Assembly (NCBI GenBank): GCA_003505905.1
Contig: DNXM01000052.1
Location: forward strand, 1 to 8,682
DNA: 8,682 nt
Source: Oscillospiraceae bacterium
GTDB taxonomy: Bacteria; Bacillota; Clostridia; Oscillospirales; Acutalibacteraceae
Reading direction: 5' to 3'
Positions 1 to 6,748 of the stretch are shown here, in pieces. The position numbers and the translations under genes are program-made. Each line of letters begins with the position of its first letter. Position 1 is the stretch's first letter. The notes below the pieces were generated by a model that saw nothing but the letters and a program-made list of their open reading frames with translations, made no database searches and was not told the origin of the DNA.

Positions 1-1579
1 TGAAGTATTCAACACTTGCCACCTCGGGGATGAGCTTAAAGGCTGCATCCACCGTGACTGCATTTGCCGGCATGGTGAATGATTTGGTGCTCTTAATATC
101 CACCGGGGAGCCGCCCGACACGGTATAGGTGAGCGTATCCAGCTCATAACCGCTGTTCGGCGTAGCGGTAACCGTAATGTTTTCGCCCTCGGCGGCTGCT
201 GTCTTGTTCGTTGAAATCGTGCCATTTGTGCAGGTAGCACAGGTAACGGCATAACCAAATCGAATACCTACCGAAACGATAATGTTGTATTTTCTGTATG
301 TTGCCGAGCCTGTTACCGGAACGGTTACGGTAAAATCAGCATCTGTATTTTTTACCAGAGCAGAATTAACAGTTAATGTTAGTTTATTTCCGCTGATTGT
401 TCCGCCGACTTTAGCATTACTACTCACAGGCGTACCATAGGATGCGTCACCGGGTATTGTGGGAAGCGTTACATCAACAGCACTTCCCTCCACTGAATAT
501 ATTGTCGCTTCCGTTGTTTTCGTTCCGTTGTATTCCGGTTTAGCTGCTTCCATAGTAAAGGTTCCTGCTTTTTCAACAACCATCTCTTTTTCACCGATAG
601 TATCCCGAACCTGAACGGAAAACTCTACTGTTCCGGTGTTTGTAACCGGAAATGTAACAGAAGAATTTTCTGAAGTGGTGTTGGTGGCATCAATCGGATT
701 CGTATTTCCGTCAATTATATATGTGAGTTTGGAATTGGCGGGAGTTACCACCGTTGCCGTACCGTCACCGTTATCCACAGGAATGCCTAAAACATACACA
801 GGGTTTGTTGCGCTCGCAGTTTGGCCATCGTGATGATCGCAATACTTGTTCTTTGTCAGCGTTGCAGTTACATATGTTTTTCCGATTTTTAATCCTTTTA
901 ATTCTAAAGGGTTGGTATTGGCATCATAAATAACCTGTGCAATACTTGCGTCCGTCACAGTGGCTGATGTGGTACTGCAATTCTCACATGAAACATGAGT
1001 AACACCGGAAAAACCGTATAGGTCTTTAGTAAGCATACTCTCGTTTTGCCACAAAGCCAATACGCTCTGATTCATATCTTGCGCTAAATTTGCCGCTAAA
1101 AAACCTGTTAGTGTTATGGTCGCATCGGTGTATTTTCCGCTTTGATTTTTGCCGAATACCGTTATCACAATTTTGGCATTTTGCGGATATGTTACAAATC
1201 TATCTTTCAGTGAAAACCATCTTTCGTTAAAGGTTACCGTATAAGACTCCTCTACTGCAGAATACATTGTAACTCCATTATCCAATGACATATCTCTTGT
1301 ATTGTAGTAGTGAAAATATACCGAATAATCATTCGTACTATATGGTGTATAGGTAATACTCTCAACCACTGAGAATCCAACCGGAACCACTTCCAACAGT
1401 TCGGATTTTCTGAAATAGTTATCCGTGCCGCAGTCAATCGTGTTTCTGGAATAGTCAGTCGCAGAACGAACATAAACACTTGGTGTTACCCCTGCGCTTG
1501 CCGTGAGGCTCATCATCGGAATAACCGACAAGAGCAGACACAGCACAAGGAAAATGCTGAGTGGTTTTTTTGTTTTCAT
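1..1579 (-). CDS. Secreted multi-domain surface protein with Ig-like and InlB-type repeats (C-terminus outside window)
   Basis: The frame is open for 526 codons from ATG 1579 to the window edge, so the C-terminus is missing. Residues 1-29 form a signal peptide: MKTKK, a hydrophobic core, then TASA with probable cleavage after Ala29. There is no acceptable lipobox. Residues 30 to about 190 are Thr/Tyr/Asn-rich and beta-like, not recognised. About 192-265 resembles a bacterial Ig-like (Big_2-type) domain (ATVTDASIA, LKIGKTYVTATL). A further beta domain begins near VDNGDGTATV (268-277), and another spans about 347-446. Residues 447-514 (GTISTNK, PNSGYELDTLTYTV, SFTMPANAVTVDAAF) match the divergent InlB B-repeat/Flg_new style. 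Cysteines sit at 50, 198, 201, 247, 447 and 450. AAAGGGG (1589-1595) is a good ribosome binding site, 9 nt from ATG. Role is inferred: extracellular adhesion or wall-associated. Anchoring (LPXTG or SLH) would lie beyond the window. Confidence 0.85.
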   Translation of the reverse strand, partial: MKTKKPLSIFLVLCLLLSVIPMMSLTASAGVTPSVYVRSATDYSRNTIDCGTDNYFRKSELLEVVPVGFSVVESITYTPYSTNDYSVYFHYYNTRDMSLDNGVTMYSAVEESYTVTFNERWFSLKDRFVTYPQNAKIVITVFGKNQSGKYTDATITLTGFLAANLAQDMNQSVLALWQNESMLTKDLYGFSGVTHVSCENCSTTSATVTDASIAQVIYDANTNPLELKGLKIGKTYVTATLTKNKYCDHHDGQTASATNPVYVLGIPVDNGDGTATVVTPANSKLTYIIDGNTNPIDATNTTSENSSVTFPVTNTGTVEFSVQVRDTIGEKEMVVEKAGTFTMEAAKPEYNGTKTTEATIYSVEGSAVDVTLPTIPGDASYGTPVSSNAKVGGTISGNKLTLTVNSALVKNTDADFTVTVPVTGSATYRKYNIIVSVGIRFGYAVTCATCTNGTISTNKTAAAEGENITVTATPNSGYELDTLTYTVSGGSPVDIKSTKSFTMPANAVTVDAAFKLIPEVASVEYF

Positions 1580-1737
1580 TGATTTTGTCCCCTTTCGTTT
1601 TTTGAAAATATTCGGAGCGACTAAATAATACGCTATATCAATGAAAAAAGGAAAGCAAAAAATCAGGCTCTTTTTTTCGCTTTTTTTCACAATTTCAAAG
1701 CGTTTTATTGCCAATTTTAAACAAAAGACGATAAAGC

Positions 1738-1752
1738 GCCGAACTATTCGGC
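1738..1752. repeat. Perfect inverted repeat GCCGAA-CTA-TTCGGC
   Basis: Six-base arms (1738-1743 and 1747-1752) flank a 3-nt centre. On the plus strand it is followed by ATTTTGCTTGATTTTTG. As it lies upstream of both divergent genes and downstream of neither, an operator or a hairpin is more likely than a gene-end terminator. Function is inferred only from position. Confidence 0.5.
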
Positions 1753-1774
1753 ATTTTGCTTGATTTTTGTGCAA

Positions 1775-1792
1775 AAACATATTATTATGTTT
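1775..1792. repeat. AT-rich inverted repeat AAACATA-TTAT-TATGTTT
   Basis: Perfect 7-base arms (1775-1781 and 1786-1792) around a 4-nt centre, ending 8 bp before the proposed -35 box of the regulator gene. The position fits an activator or autoregulatory site for a dimeric regulator, possibly the adjacent LuxR-type protein. This is inference; AT-rich palindromes also arise by chance. Confidence 0.4.
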
Positions 1793-1800
1793 GCATAACA

Positions 1801-1829
1801 ATGACAAAAAATTTTTCGGCAAATATTGT
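1801..1829 (+). promoter_or_regulatory. Probable sigma-A promoter of the LuxR-type regulator
   Basis: ATGACA (1801-1806, 5 of 6 to TTGACA) and TATTGT (1824-1829, 4 of 6 to TATAAT) are separated by exactly 17 bp. Transcription would start near 1836, leaving a leader of about 26 nt before ATG 1862. The weak -10 suits an activated or moderate promoter. Confidence 0.45.
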
Positions 1830-1861
1830 TTATTTGTTCGATTGAAGCGGAGAAATGATTT

Positions 1862-3046
1862 ATGAAGTACATTTCCACAGCGGAAGCTGCCGAAAAATGG
1901 GGCATATCGCCGATTCGAATTACCGTTCTTGCAAACGGCGGCAGAATCCCCGGCGCCGAAAAAATCGGGTCGTGCTGGATGATACCCGAAGCCGCCGAAA
2001 AGCCCCCGGACGGCAGAACAAAAACAGCCAAGCAAGAACAATCAAACGACTTCTTCCGATATCCGATTTTTGAACACAAGAGCTTGTCTTCCTTTAGCCC
2101 TCCTCTTTCCGATGAGGAAAAAATCATCAAACTCGTTTTTGAGGCGTTTCATGCCTGCAAATTTGAAGAAGCCGAAGCACTGCTCGGCAACCTATACGAA
2201 ACAACTGACAACCGCTATATTCGTATTTACGCCCTGCGCTGCGGATGTGCGATTGACATATTCCTTTGCAATACTCGGCGTTTTTTTGAGCATTACAGCA
2301 TACTTTCCGCCGAGCTTCAAGCAGACATTCCGCACAAAAAAGAGCTGGAAGAGTGTATTCACGAGCTTGACGCAACCCTCGGCAAAAACGAGTATTACAA
2401 TAACGAGTTTAAGATATTGCCCGATTACCCGTATCACGAAAGTTTTCTGCCGCATCTTACCTCGTTAAACGCCGTTTCTCTCGCATTCGGAAACAGAAAT
2501 TTTTGCCTTGCAGAAATAAGGGCACACGAAATTAACTGCATTCACCTGAAAAAATCCGATTCGCTTGTCGATTTACAATCCATGCATATTTATTTGGGTT
2601 GCGCATACGCTTTCGTTAATTCATTCGATGAAATGACTTACCATTTTAAGCAGGCTTTGAAAATTGCCGAAGAACACAACCTGTTTTATGTTCCCGCATT
2701 GCAATATTACTACATGAAAAAAACTTTCCGGACTGCCTTGCTCGATTTTTCCGACGATTTTGAGAATAAGCTTGAAGCGCTCAGCAACGATATTCACAAC
2801 CGCTATGCGGCGTTCACCGATAAAGCAGCCATAAACACTGTTTACCGTCTTCTGCCCCGTGACGATTTTCTTCTTCTGTATTTTGCTGTGCAGGGGTATT
2901 CAAACAAGGATGTTGCGAACACGATGCATATGTCGCCGGGAACCGTCGGCAGACGATACAGCGAAATTTACGCCCCATTGGGTGTTAAGAGCAAAGCCGA
3001 AATGATTGAGCTGTACCGCCGGGCGGAAAACAATCCAACGCCGTAA
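1862..3046 (+). CDS. Dual-HTH transcriptional regulator: excisionase-like N-terminus, TPR-like middle, LuxR-type C-terminus
   Basis: A 394-aa cytoplasmic DNA-binding protein. Residues 2-47 (YISTAEAAEKWGIS, GRIPGAEKIGSCWMIP) form the MerR/excisionase-like helix-turn-helix common in Clostridia. It is followed by a short charged linker (PPDGRTKTAKQEQ). Residues of about 85-290 are helical and Leu/Ala/Tyr-rich with paired-helix, TPR-like spacing, the usual ligand- or partner-sensing part of such regulators. Residues 334-385 (GYSNKDVANTMHMSPGTVGRRYSEIY, GVKSKAEMIEL) are a LuxR/GerE HTH. No receiver domain or membrane segment is seen. GGAG at 1849-1852 sets ATG 1862; the ATG at 1855 is in another frame and gives only a short overlapping reading. 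The gene is divergent from the surface-protein gene, so local control is plausible. It ends at a bidirectional terminator. Regulatory target and signal are unknown. Confidence 0.85.
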   Translation: MKYISTAEAAEKWGISPIRITVLANGGRIPGAEKIGSCWMIPEAAEKPPDGRTKTAKQEQSNDFFRYPIFEHKSLSSFSPPLSDEEKIIKLVFEAFHACKFEEAEALLGNLYETTDNRYIRIYALRCGCAIDIFLCNTRRFFEHYSILSAELQADIPHKKELEECIHELDATLGKNEYYNNEFKILPDYPYHESFLPHLTSLNAVSLAFGNRNFCLAEIRAHEINCIHLKKSDSLVDLQSMHIYLGCAYAFVNSFDEMTYHFKQALKIAEEHNLFYVPALQYYYMKKTFRTALLDFSDDFENKLEALSNDIHNRYAAFTDKAAINTVYRLLPRDDFLLLYFAVQGYSNKDVANTMHMSPGTVGRRYSEIYAPLGVKSKAEMIELYRRAENNPTP

Positions 3047-3060
3047 TGGAAATTTCATAA

Positions 3061-3105
3061 AAGCATCCCCGATGATTCGCGTTTGGCAAACCATCGGGGA
3101 TGCTT
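3061..3105. terminator. Bidirectional rho-independent terminator between convergent genes
   Basis: Perfect 14-base arms AAGCATCCCCGATG (3061-3074) and CATCGGGGATGCTT (3092-3105). The 17-nt loop contains a small inner hairpin (GTTT/AAAC, 3081-3091). Downstream runs are GGTTTTGTGTT on plus and TTTTATGAAATTT on minus, both T-rich. It lies 14 bp after the regulator stop and 9 bp after the ribokinase stop, so it should serve both. Confidence 0.9.
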
Positions 3106-3114
3106 GGTTTTGTG

Positions 3115-3996
3115 TTACTGTATTTCGTCCGCTGTGGGTATGGATTGCGATGCACCGACACGCTGAACGGTAATTGCCGCCGCCTTTGCGGCGTAGTGCA
3201 TGGCTTTTTGCGCATCGTTCGAACGGATTTTTTCCGCCAAATAAAAACCGCTGTAGGTGTCGCCTGCGGCGGTTGTATCCACCGCTTTCACCGAACAAGC
3301 CGGCTCAAAAAAACTGCCGTACCCGTTGATGCAATAGCTTCCCTCAACCCCTGCGGTGAGCAGAATTTCGGGAGCCGGGTACTTTTTGTGCAGACGCTCG
3401 GCAATAATCCGTGCATCGCTTTCTTCGGTTTCGGCAAGGAACTGCCCCTCGATTTCGTTCACGCACAGCACATCCGCTTCATTGAGCGGATAGGCAAGCA
3501 CCTCCTCCGCCACGGGAGCGACATTGAAGAAAACTTTCAAGCCCGCTTTTTTTGCCGCACGAATCAAATAAGGCACGGAGGAAATCTCGTTTTGTATGAC
3601 AAGCCAATCGCCTGCACCGAAGGCGGACAGCGTTCGGTCAATCTGAATTTCATCAATTTTTCGGTTCGCTCCGCCGTGAATTAAAATACGGTTTTCGCCG
3701 CCGCACACTTCAATCATTGCGTGCCCCGTAACGCCTGTTTCATCCCGCACTAAAAAATCCGTGCGAATGCCAAGCTCGGATAAATAATCGACAAACGGCT
3801 GTCCGTCCGCACCGATTCGACCGGCGTGAAAAACCTCCAGCCCTGCTTTTTTCATCGCCGTGGATTGGTTCAGCCCCTTGCCGCCGAAGCCCCGTTGATA
3901 GGACAAAGCCGAAAGCGTTTCTTTCGGTTGAACAAAATGCTCCGTTTGATAAACATAATCAAAATTCAACGAACCGAATGACAAAATTTTTGCCAT
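3115..3996 (-). CDS. rbsK: Ribokinase (PfkB family)
   Basis: A 293-aa cytoplasmic sugar kinase, predicted to convert D-ribose plus ATP to ribose 5-phosphate (EC 2.7.1.15), feeding the pentose phosphate pathway and nucleotide synthesis. PfkB hallmarks are in order: GSLNFD (8-13), GGKGLNQ (38-44), GHAMIEV then IHGGAN (91-111), NE at 180-181, and DTTAAGDTYSG (240-250) with the catalytic base Asp246. Residues matching E. coli ribose contacts are present (Asn11, Asp13, Lys40, Asn43, Glu137, Asp246), which favours ribokinase over other PfkB kinases. The frame extends upstream to 4032, but ATG 3996 has GGAGGGAG (4001-4008) in front, matches the family N-terminus and avoids overlap with rsmJ, whose stop is 14 nt away. 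It is therefore the second gene of an operon. No ribose transporter or rbsD is adjacent, so a salvage role is likely. Confidence 0.9.
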   Translation of the reverse strand: MAKILSFGSLNFDYVYQTEHFVQPKETLSALSYQRGFGGKGLNQSTAMKKAGLEVFHAGRIGADGQPFVDYLSELGIRTDFLVRDETGVTGHAMIEVCGGENRILIHGGANRKIDEIQIDRTLSAFGAGDWLVIQNEISSVPYLIRAAKKAGLKVFFNVAPVAEEVLAYPLNEADVLCVNEIEGQFLAETEESDARIIAERLHKKYPAPEILLTAGVEGSYCINGYGSFFEPACSVKAVDTTAAGDTYSGFYLAEKIRSNDAQKAMHYAAKAAAITVQRVGASQSIPTADEIQ

Positions 3997-4010
3997 GCTT
4001 CTCCCTCCGT

Positions 4011-4766
4011 TCAGCGTGCGAAAACAAAGCAATCATAGCGAATTGCCTTGCCTTCCAGCGAATAATCGGGTTTCTTCCCGGCTAAATATTCACCCTTTAT
4101 CGGGCGTTTTATGACGATTTTTTTCGGGGACGCATCCACCGCCGCCTGCAACAATTCCGCCCCGTCGGAGCAGGGACTTTCCAAGCGTTGAAGAAGCTGA
4201 AATTTCTTTTTGACCAAGGCGCTTTTTTGCCGTTGCGGAAACATCGGGTCAAGCAAAACAACATCGGGCGCTTCCGCTAAATTCCGCATGGCAAGGATGC
4301 TGTCCTCCTCGTGCAAGGTCATGCGACCGACCGTTTCGGCAAGCTCCGCCACGGCTGACGCACGAAGCAAGCCATCCTTGAGCAATGCAAAAATAATCGG
4401 ATTATACTCATATAAATTTACTGCAAATCCGCTTGCCGCAAGCAAAATCGAATCCTCACCAAGTCCTGCGGTTGCATCCAAAACATCGGTATGCTCCTGC
4501 CCTTTGATGCGGCACGCTTTAACGAGCATCTCCCGTTGCAAGTTGCCGACGCTCAGCCGCTTGCGCTCCTGCGAAAAATCCACCGAAAGCGAAAGCGTAC
4601 CGTCGGTCAAAGACAGCCCGAGCGCATCCGCACGCAGGCACAATTCTCCTGTTTCGATTTCGGTTACAAGCTCAGTTTGCAAGCGTTCTGCCAAAAGCGC
4701 CGCCTGCTCGGCGTTGCCGCCCTCGGGCAAAAACACACGCACTTGATTTCGGGTTAATTCCTGCAT
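4011..4766 (-). CDS. rsmJ: RsmJ-like 16S rRNA (guanine-N2) methyltransferase
   Basis: A class I SAM-dependent methyltransferase of 251 aa. From the chosen Met, motif I is DATAGLGEDS (97-106), the acidic residue after strand 2 is in LYEYNP (118-123), the family signature DPMFPQRQKSALVKK spans 173-187, and VIKRP lies at 218-222. These match E. coli RsmJ (YhiQ), which makes m2G1516 in 16S rRNA using SAM; the same target here is inferred. The longest frame starts at ATG 4799, but that codon overlaps the TATAAT of a consensus promoter, so transcription would begin near 4791. ATG 4766 has GGGAG at 4774-4778 with 7-nt spacing; ATG 4772 is a weaker alternative using AGGA. The gene is followed after 14 nt by rbsK and is probably co-transcribed with it. 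The N-terminal ~80 residues are poorly recognisable. Confidence 0.82.
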   Translation of the reverse strand: MQELTRNQVRVFLPEGGNAEQAALLAERLQTELVTEIETGELCLRADALGLSLTDGTLSLSVDFSQERKRLSVGNLQREMLVKACRIKGQEHTDVLDATAGLGEDSILLAASGFAVNLYEYNPIIFALLKDGLLRASAVAELAETVGRMTLHEEDSILAMRNLAEAPDVVLLDPMFPQRQKSALVKKKFQLLQRLESPCSDGAELLQAAVDASPKKIVIKRPIKGEYLAGKKPDYSLEGKAIRYDCFVFAR

Positions 4767-4797
4767 AGACATACTCCCGTTTCCTGATACTATCTTC

Positions 4798-4825
4798 ATT
4801 ATATCCCGTTTCGGGAAAATGTCAA
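4798..4825 (-). promoter_or_regulatory. Consensus sigma-A promoter of the rsmJ-rbsK operon
   Basis: On the minus strand TTGACA (4820-4825) and TATAAT (4798-4803) are both perfect hexamers with a 16-bp spacer. The spacer contains a perfect inverted repeat TCCCG-TTT-CGGGA (4804-4816) that could be an operator. The -10 box overlaps the most upstream in-frame ATG of rsmJ, which argues for an internal start at 4766. Confidence 0.85.
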
Positions 4826-4826
4826 A

Positions 4827-4857
4827 GAAAAATGCGCCCCGTGCAAAACGAAGCGCA
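4827..4857 (-). terminator. Rho-independent terminator of the GH3 gene
   Basis: On the minus strand TGCGCTTCG (4849-4857) pairs with CGGGGCGCA (4833-4841) over 9 bp, including two G-U wobbles, around a 7-nt loop. It is followed at once by TTTTTC (4827-4832). It begins 7 bp after the GH3 stop. The T-tract runs straight into the -35 box of the rsmJ promoter. Confidence 0.82.
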
Positions 4858-4863
4858 CAAATT

Positions 4864-6591
4864 TTATTTGCTGTTTTTCCACTCTTGCAGGGTCGAGGAA
4901 TCCTCGGTCACAACATGAGAGAAGAAAAACTCTTTTCGCTCTTCGGAGTTGATGACGGTGACGGGCTTGATTTGGTTGAGCACAACGCCTTTGCTGCGCA
5001 ACGATTCCCGATATTCCCAATAGGTTTTTTCTTTCAAAATCAGAATTTCGGGCGTGTTGAGCATACCCCAGCGTCTGTATTTAAAATACTTTTCGTTGAC
5101 GCCCTTCAGTTCTTCATCCAACTGCTCAATCATCTGTTGACGAAGTGCTTCATCCACCTGCTTTTCGGGTTCCGTCAGCATACAGTAACGAGGCGGATTG
5201 GTCGAATAATCGGCATAAAAGCTGTAGCCGACAAAGCCGACGCCACACTTTTCAGCCATCGCCGTTGCCGCCGCATCCACCATCTGCGTGGTCGTTTTTT
5301 CGTTGGCGACATTCATGCTCAAGTTTTGACGGTAGAGCAATTCCACCCGGGGCGTGTTGTTGTACATTCCCGTCACATGGACAACATCCTCCATCTTGTA
5401 ACGATACAAACCGGAAAAGTTGGAAACGACCAGCTCGTAATCCTTGCCGACCTCCAGCTCGTCAATCAGCAGCGGCTTAACATTCTCCTGCGCCTTTTCC
5501 TCACCCTCTGCCACAGGCAGGAACTCGAAAAAAATGCAGTGCGGAAGCAAACAGCTGTCGTTGCAGTTCAGCTCCACGGGAGCGGCAAAAAAGCCCTCTG
5601 CCGCCGCATAGCCCATGTTGTGCAGCGGCAAATCGCCCACGGATTTTCTCAATTTTTCGATATAAACCGCCAAGCTTGAGCCCATCATGCCGTATGCCCA
5701 AGTCAATTTCGGCCAAATACGGGGCGCAATCGGCGTATCGAAGCCTTTTTCAAATTCCCGACGCAGTTCCGCCGCACGCTTCGGGTTCGGCTTGAACATT
5801 TTGGAATATTCGGCGCGCAGTTCGGGCGTGCATTTGATATCGGGGTTAATGATGCCCTTTTCGATGTCATCGCAGAGCATCTGCCAATTTTCCTCAAGAT
5901 AGTCGAACATGGTTGTCAAAAGCGTGACGACAATCGAGCCTAAATAGGTCACCTTACGGTTTTCCAGCGCAAAGCGCAGCTGTAAATAGGAAGTATCCAA
6001 CAGCTCCTCATGCTCGGGGCAAAGCAAAGAATAGGGCGAGGTGCAGAACGTGCGCATAATCGGCTTGAGGTAAGTCAGTGGAACCTGGCCGGCGCCGTTG
6101 CAGCGCTTGCCGTCCTCCAACGGGTGACCCGAAAGGATGAGAACCAACGGTCCCATGGAAGCCGGCAGCTTTTTGCCGTGCTGTTTTAGCCAACGGTTCG
6201 CCACCGCCACGCTGACGGAAAAGCCGATGCACTGCATCTTCCACAAATCACTGACACCCTTGGGCAAAATTTTCGGCTTGCCGACCGAGCCGGAGGATGA
6301 ACAGTAGCGAATATTGCGGCCCGAATACATCAAGCGGTCTTCCCGATTGTGAATCATCCGTTCGACATACGGCTCATAATCGGCGTAAGTGGACAACGGC
6401 ACGGTTTTTTGATAATCCTCGATGCTTTTCACCGAAGCGAGATTCAGCTTTTTGCCAAGCTCGCAGTTTTTGTTGCGGCGCAGGATTTTTTTCAGCACTC
6501 TTTTTTGTGCTTTCATCGGATTCTTCGTGAACAGGTCAATCTCCCATAGCGAAATGTCACCTAAAAAAATGCCGAAATCAGACGATGCCAT
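4864..6591 (-). CDS. GH3-family acyl-adenylating / amido-synthetase-like protein
   Basis: A 575-aa cytoplasmic protein of the GH3 family (PF03321), a branch of the ANL adenylating enzymes. Plant members activate a carboxylic acid with ATP and join it to an amino acid; bacterial substrates are mostly unknown. Three ATP/AMP motifs are visible: SSSGSVGKPKILP (98-110), the P-loop-like motif; YAAAEGFFA (328-336); and ELVVSNFSGLYRYKMEDVVHVTG (386-408), close to the plant sequence around GLYRYRVGD. Full family length suggests an intact enzyme. The frame extends upstream to 6672, but that ATG lies upstream of the promoter (6620-6648). ATG 6591 has AAGGAG (6600-6605) with 8-nt spacing and the expected start. 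It is single-cistron, with its own promoter and terminator, divergent from a secreted protein. No carrier protein or biosynthetic cluster is nearby, so the substrate cannot be inferred. An intact lysine for the C-terminal domain was not assigned. Confidence 0.88.
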   Translation of the reverse strand: MASSDFGIFLGDISLWEIDLFTKNPMKAQKRVLKKILRRNKNCELGKKLNLASVKSIEDYQKTVPLSTYADYEPYVERMIHNREDRLMYSGRNIRYCSSSGSVGKPKILPKGVSDLWKMQCIGFSVSVAVANRWLKQHGKKLPASMGPLVLILSGHPLEDGKRCNGAGQVPLTYLKPIMRTFCTSPYSLLCPEHEELLDTSYLQLRFALENRKVTYLGSIVVTLLTTMFDYLEENWQMLCDDIEKGIINPDIKCTPELRAEYSKMFKPNPKRAAELRREFEKGFDTPIAPRIWPKLTWAYGMMGSSLAVYIEKLRKSVGDLPLHNMGYAAAEGFFAAPVELNCNDSCLLPHCIFFEFLPVAEGEEKAQENVKPLLIDELEVGKDYELVVSNFSGLYRYKMEDVVHVTGMYNNTPRVELLYRQNLSMNVANEKTTTQMVDAAATAMAEKCGVGFVGYSFYADYSTNPPRYCMLTEPEKQVDEALRQQMIEQLDEELKGVNEKYFKYRRWGMLNTPEILILKEKTYWEYRESLRSKGVVLNQIKPVTVINSEERKEFFFSHVVTEDSSTLQEWKNSK

Positions 6592-6599
6592 CTCAATCA

Positions 6600-6605
6600 C
6601 TCCTT
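6600..6605 (-). promoter_or_regulatory. Ribosome binding site fixing the GH3 start
   Basis: AAGGAG on the minus strand lies 8 nt before ATG 6591. It decides against the upstream ATG at 6672, which would precede the promoter. Confidence 0.85.
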
Positions 6606-6619
6606 CATCAATCCCGTTT

Positions 6620-6648
6620 ATTTTATACGATGCAGAACACCGTGTCAA
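6620..6648 (-). promoter_or_regulatory. Sigma-A promoter of the GH3 gene
   Basis: On the minus strand TTGACA (6643-6648, perfect) is followed after 17 bp by TAAAAT (6620-6625, 5 of 6). Transcription would start near 6613, giving a leader of about 22 nt to ATG 6591. Confidence 0.8.
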
Positions 6649-6719
6649 GAAAGCAGAAGAATTAAGCAACACTTACCAATAGATTGTTCATGAAAAACAA
6701 AAGAAACTTTATATTTCGA

Positions 6720-6748
6720 TTGACAAGCCTGCTGCAGAGTGTTATACT
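6720..6748 (+). promoter_or_regulatory. Sigma-A promoter of the secreted papain-like protein
   Basis: TTGACA (6720-6725, perfect) and TATACT (6743-6748, 5 of 6) with a 17-bp spacer. The expected start is near 6755. An AGGAGG ribosome binding site (6762-6767) sits 8 nt before ATG 6776. This predicts strong expression. It is divergent from the GH3 promoter, with 71 bp between the two -35 boxes. Confidence 0.88.

Larger units (their letters stand above)
1580..1861. other. Divergent intergenic control region between surface protein and regulator
   Basis: This AT-rich 282-bp gap separates two divergent starts. It holds a plausible promoter for the regulator (1801-1829), two palindromes (1738-1752 and 1775-1792), and clustered A/T tracts at 1644-1649, 1657-1662, 1671-1677 and 1681-1687, the last two in exact 10-bp phase. 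For the minus-strand surface gene I find only a possible -10 (TATTAT, 1625-1630) without a convincing -35, so its promoter is unassigned. I see no gene in this stretch. Confidence 0.6.

Noticed and set aside
1585..1700. Surface-protein promoter from TTGCTT (1653-1658) or TTCCTT (1648-1653) with nearby TATAGC/TATTAT
   Set aside because: Either the spacing or the -35 match is poor, so no promoter was called.
1744..2130. 128-codon minus-strand open frame over the regulator promoter and start
   Set aside because: It crosses the proposed promoter and the N-terminal HTH of a well supported plus-strand gene and has no recognisable product.
3100..3684. 194-codon plus-strand open frame opposite ribokinase
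   Set aside because: It starts inside the terminator and is antisense to a gene with complete PfkB motifs.
3997..4032. N-terminal extension of ribokinase to ATG 4032
   Set aside because: It would overlap the rsmJ coding end and ignores the strong GGAGGGAG site before ATG 3996. The added residues are absent from the family start.
4819..5679. 286-codon plus-strand open frame antisense to GH3
   Set aside because: It lies opposite a gene with intact family motifs, begins within the terminator and promoter of the neighbouring operon, has no ribosome binding site and no recognisable domain. It is a shadow of codon bias.
6592..6672. N-terminal extension of GH3 to ATG 6672
   Set aside because: It would start upstream of the TTGACA/TAAAAT promoter at 6620-6648, while ATG 6591 has a proper ribosome binding site.
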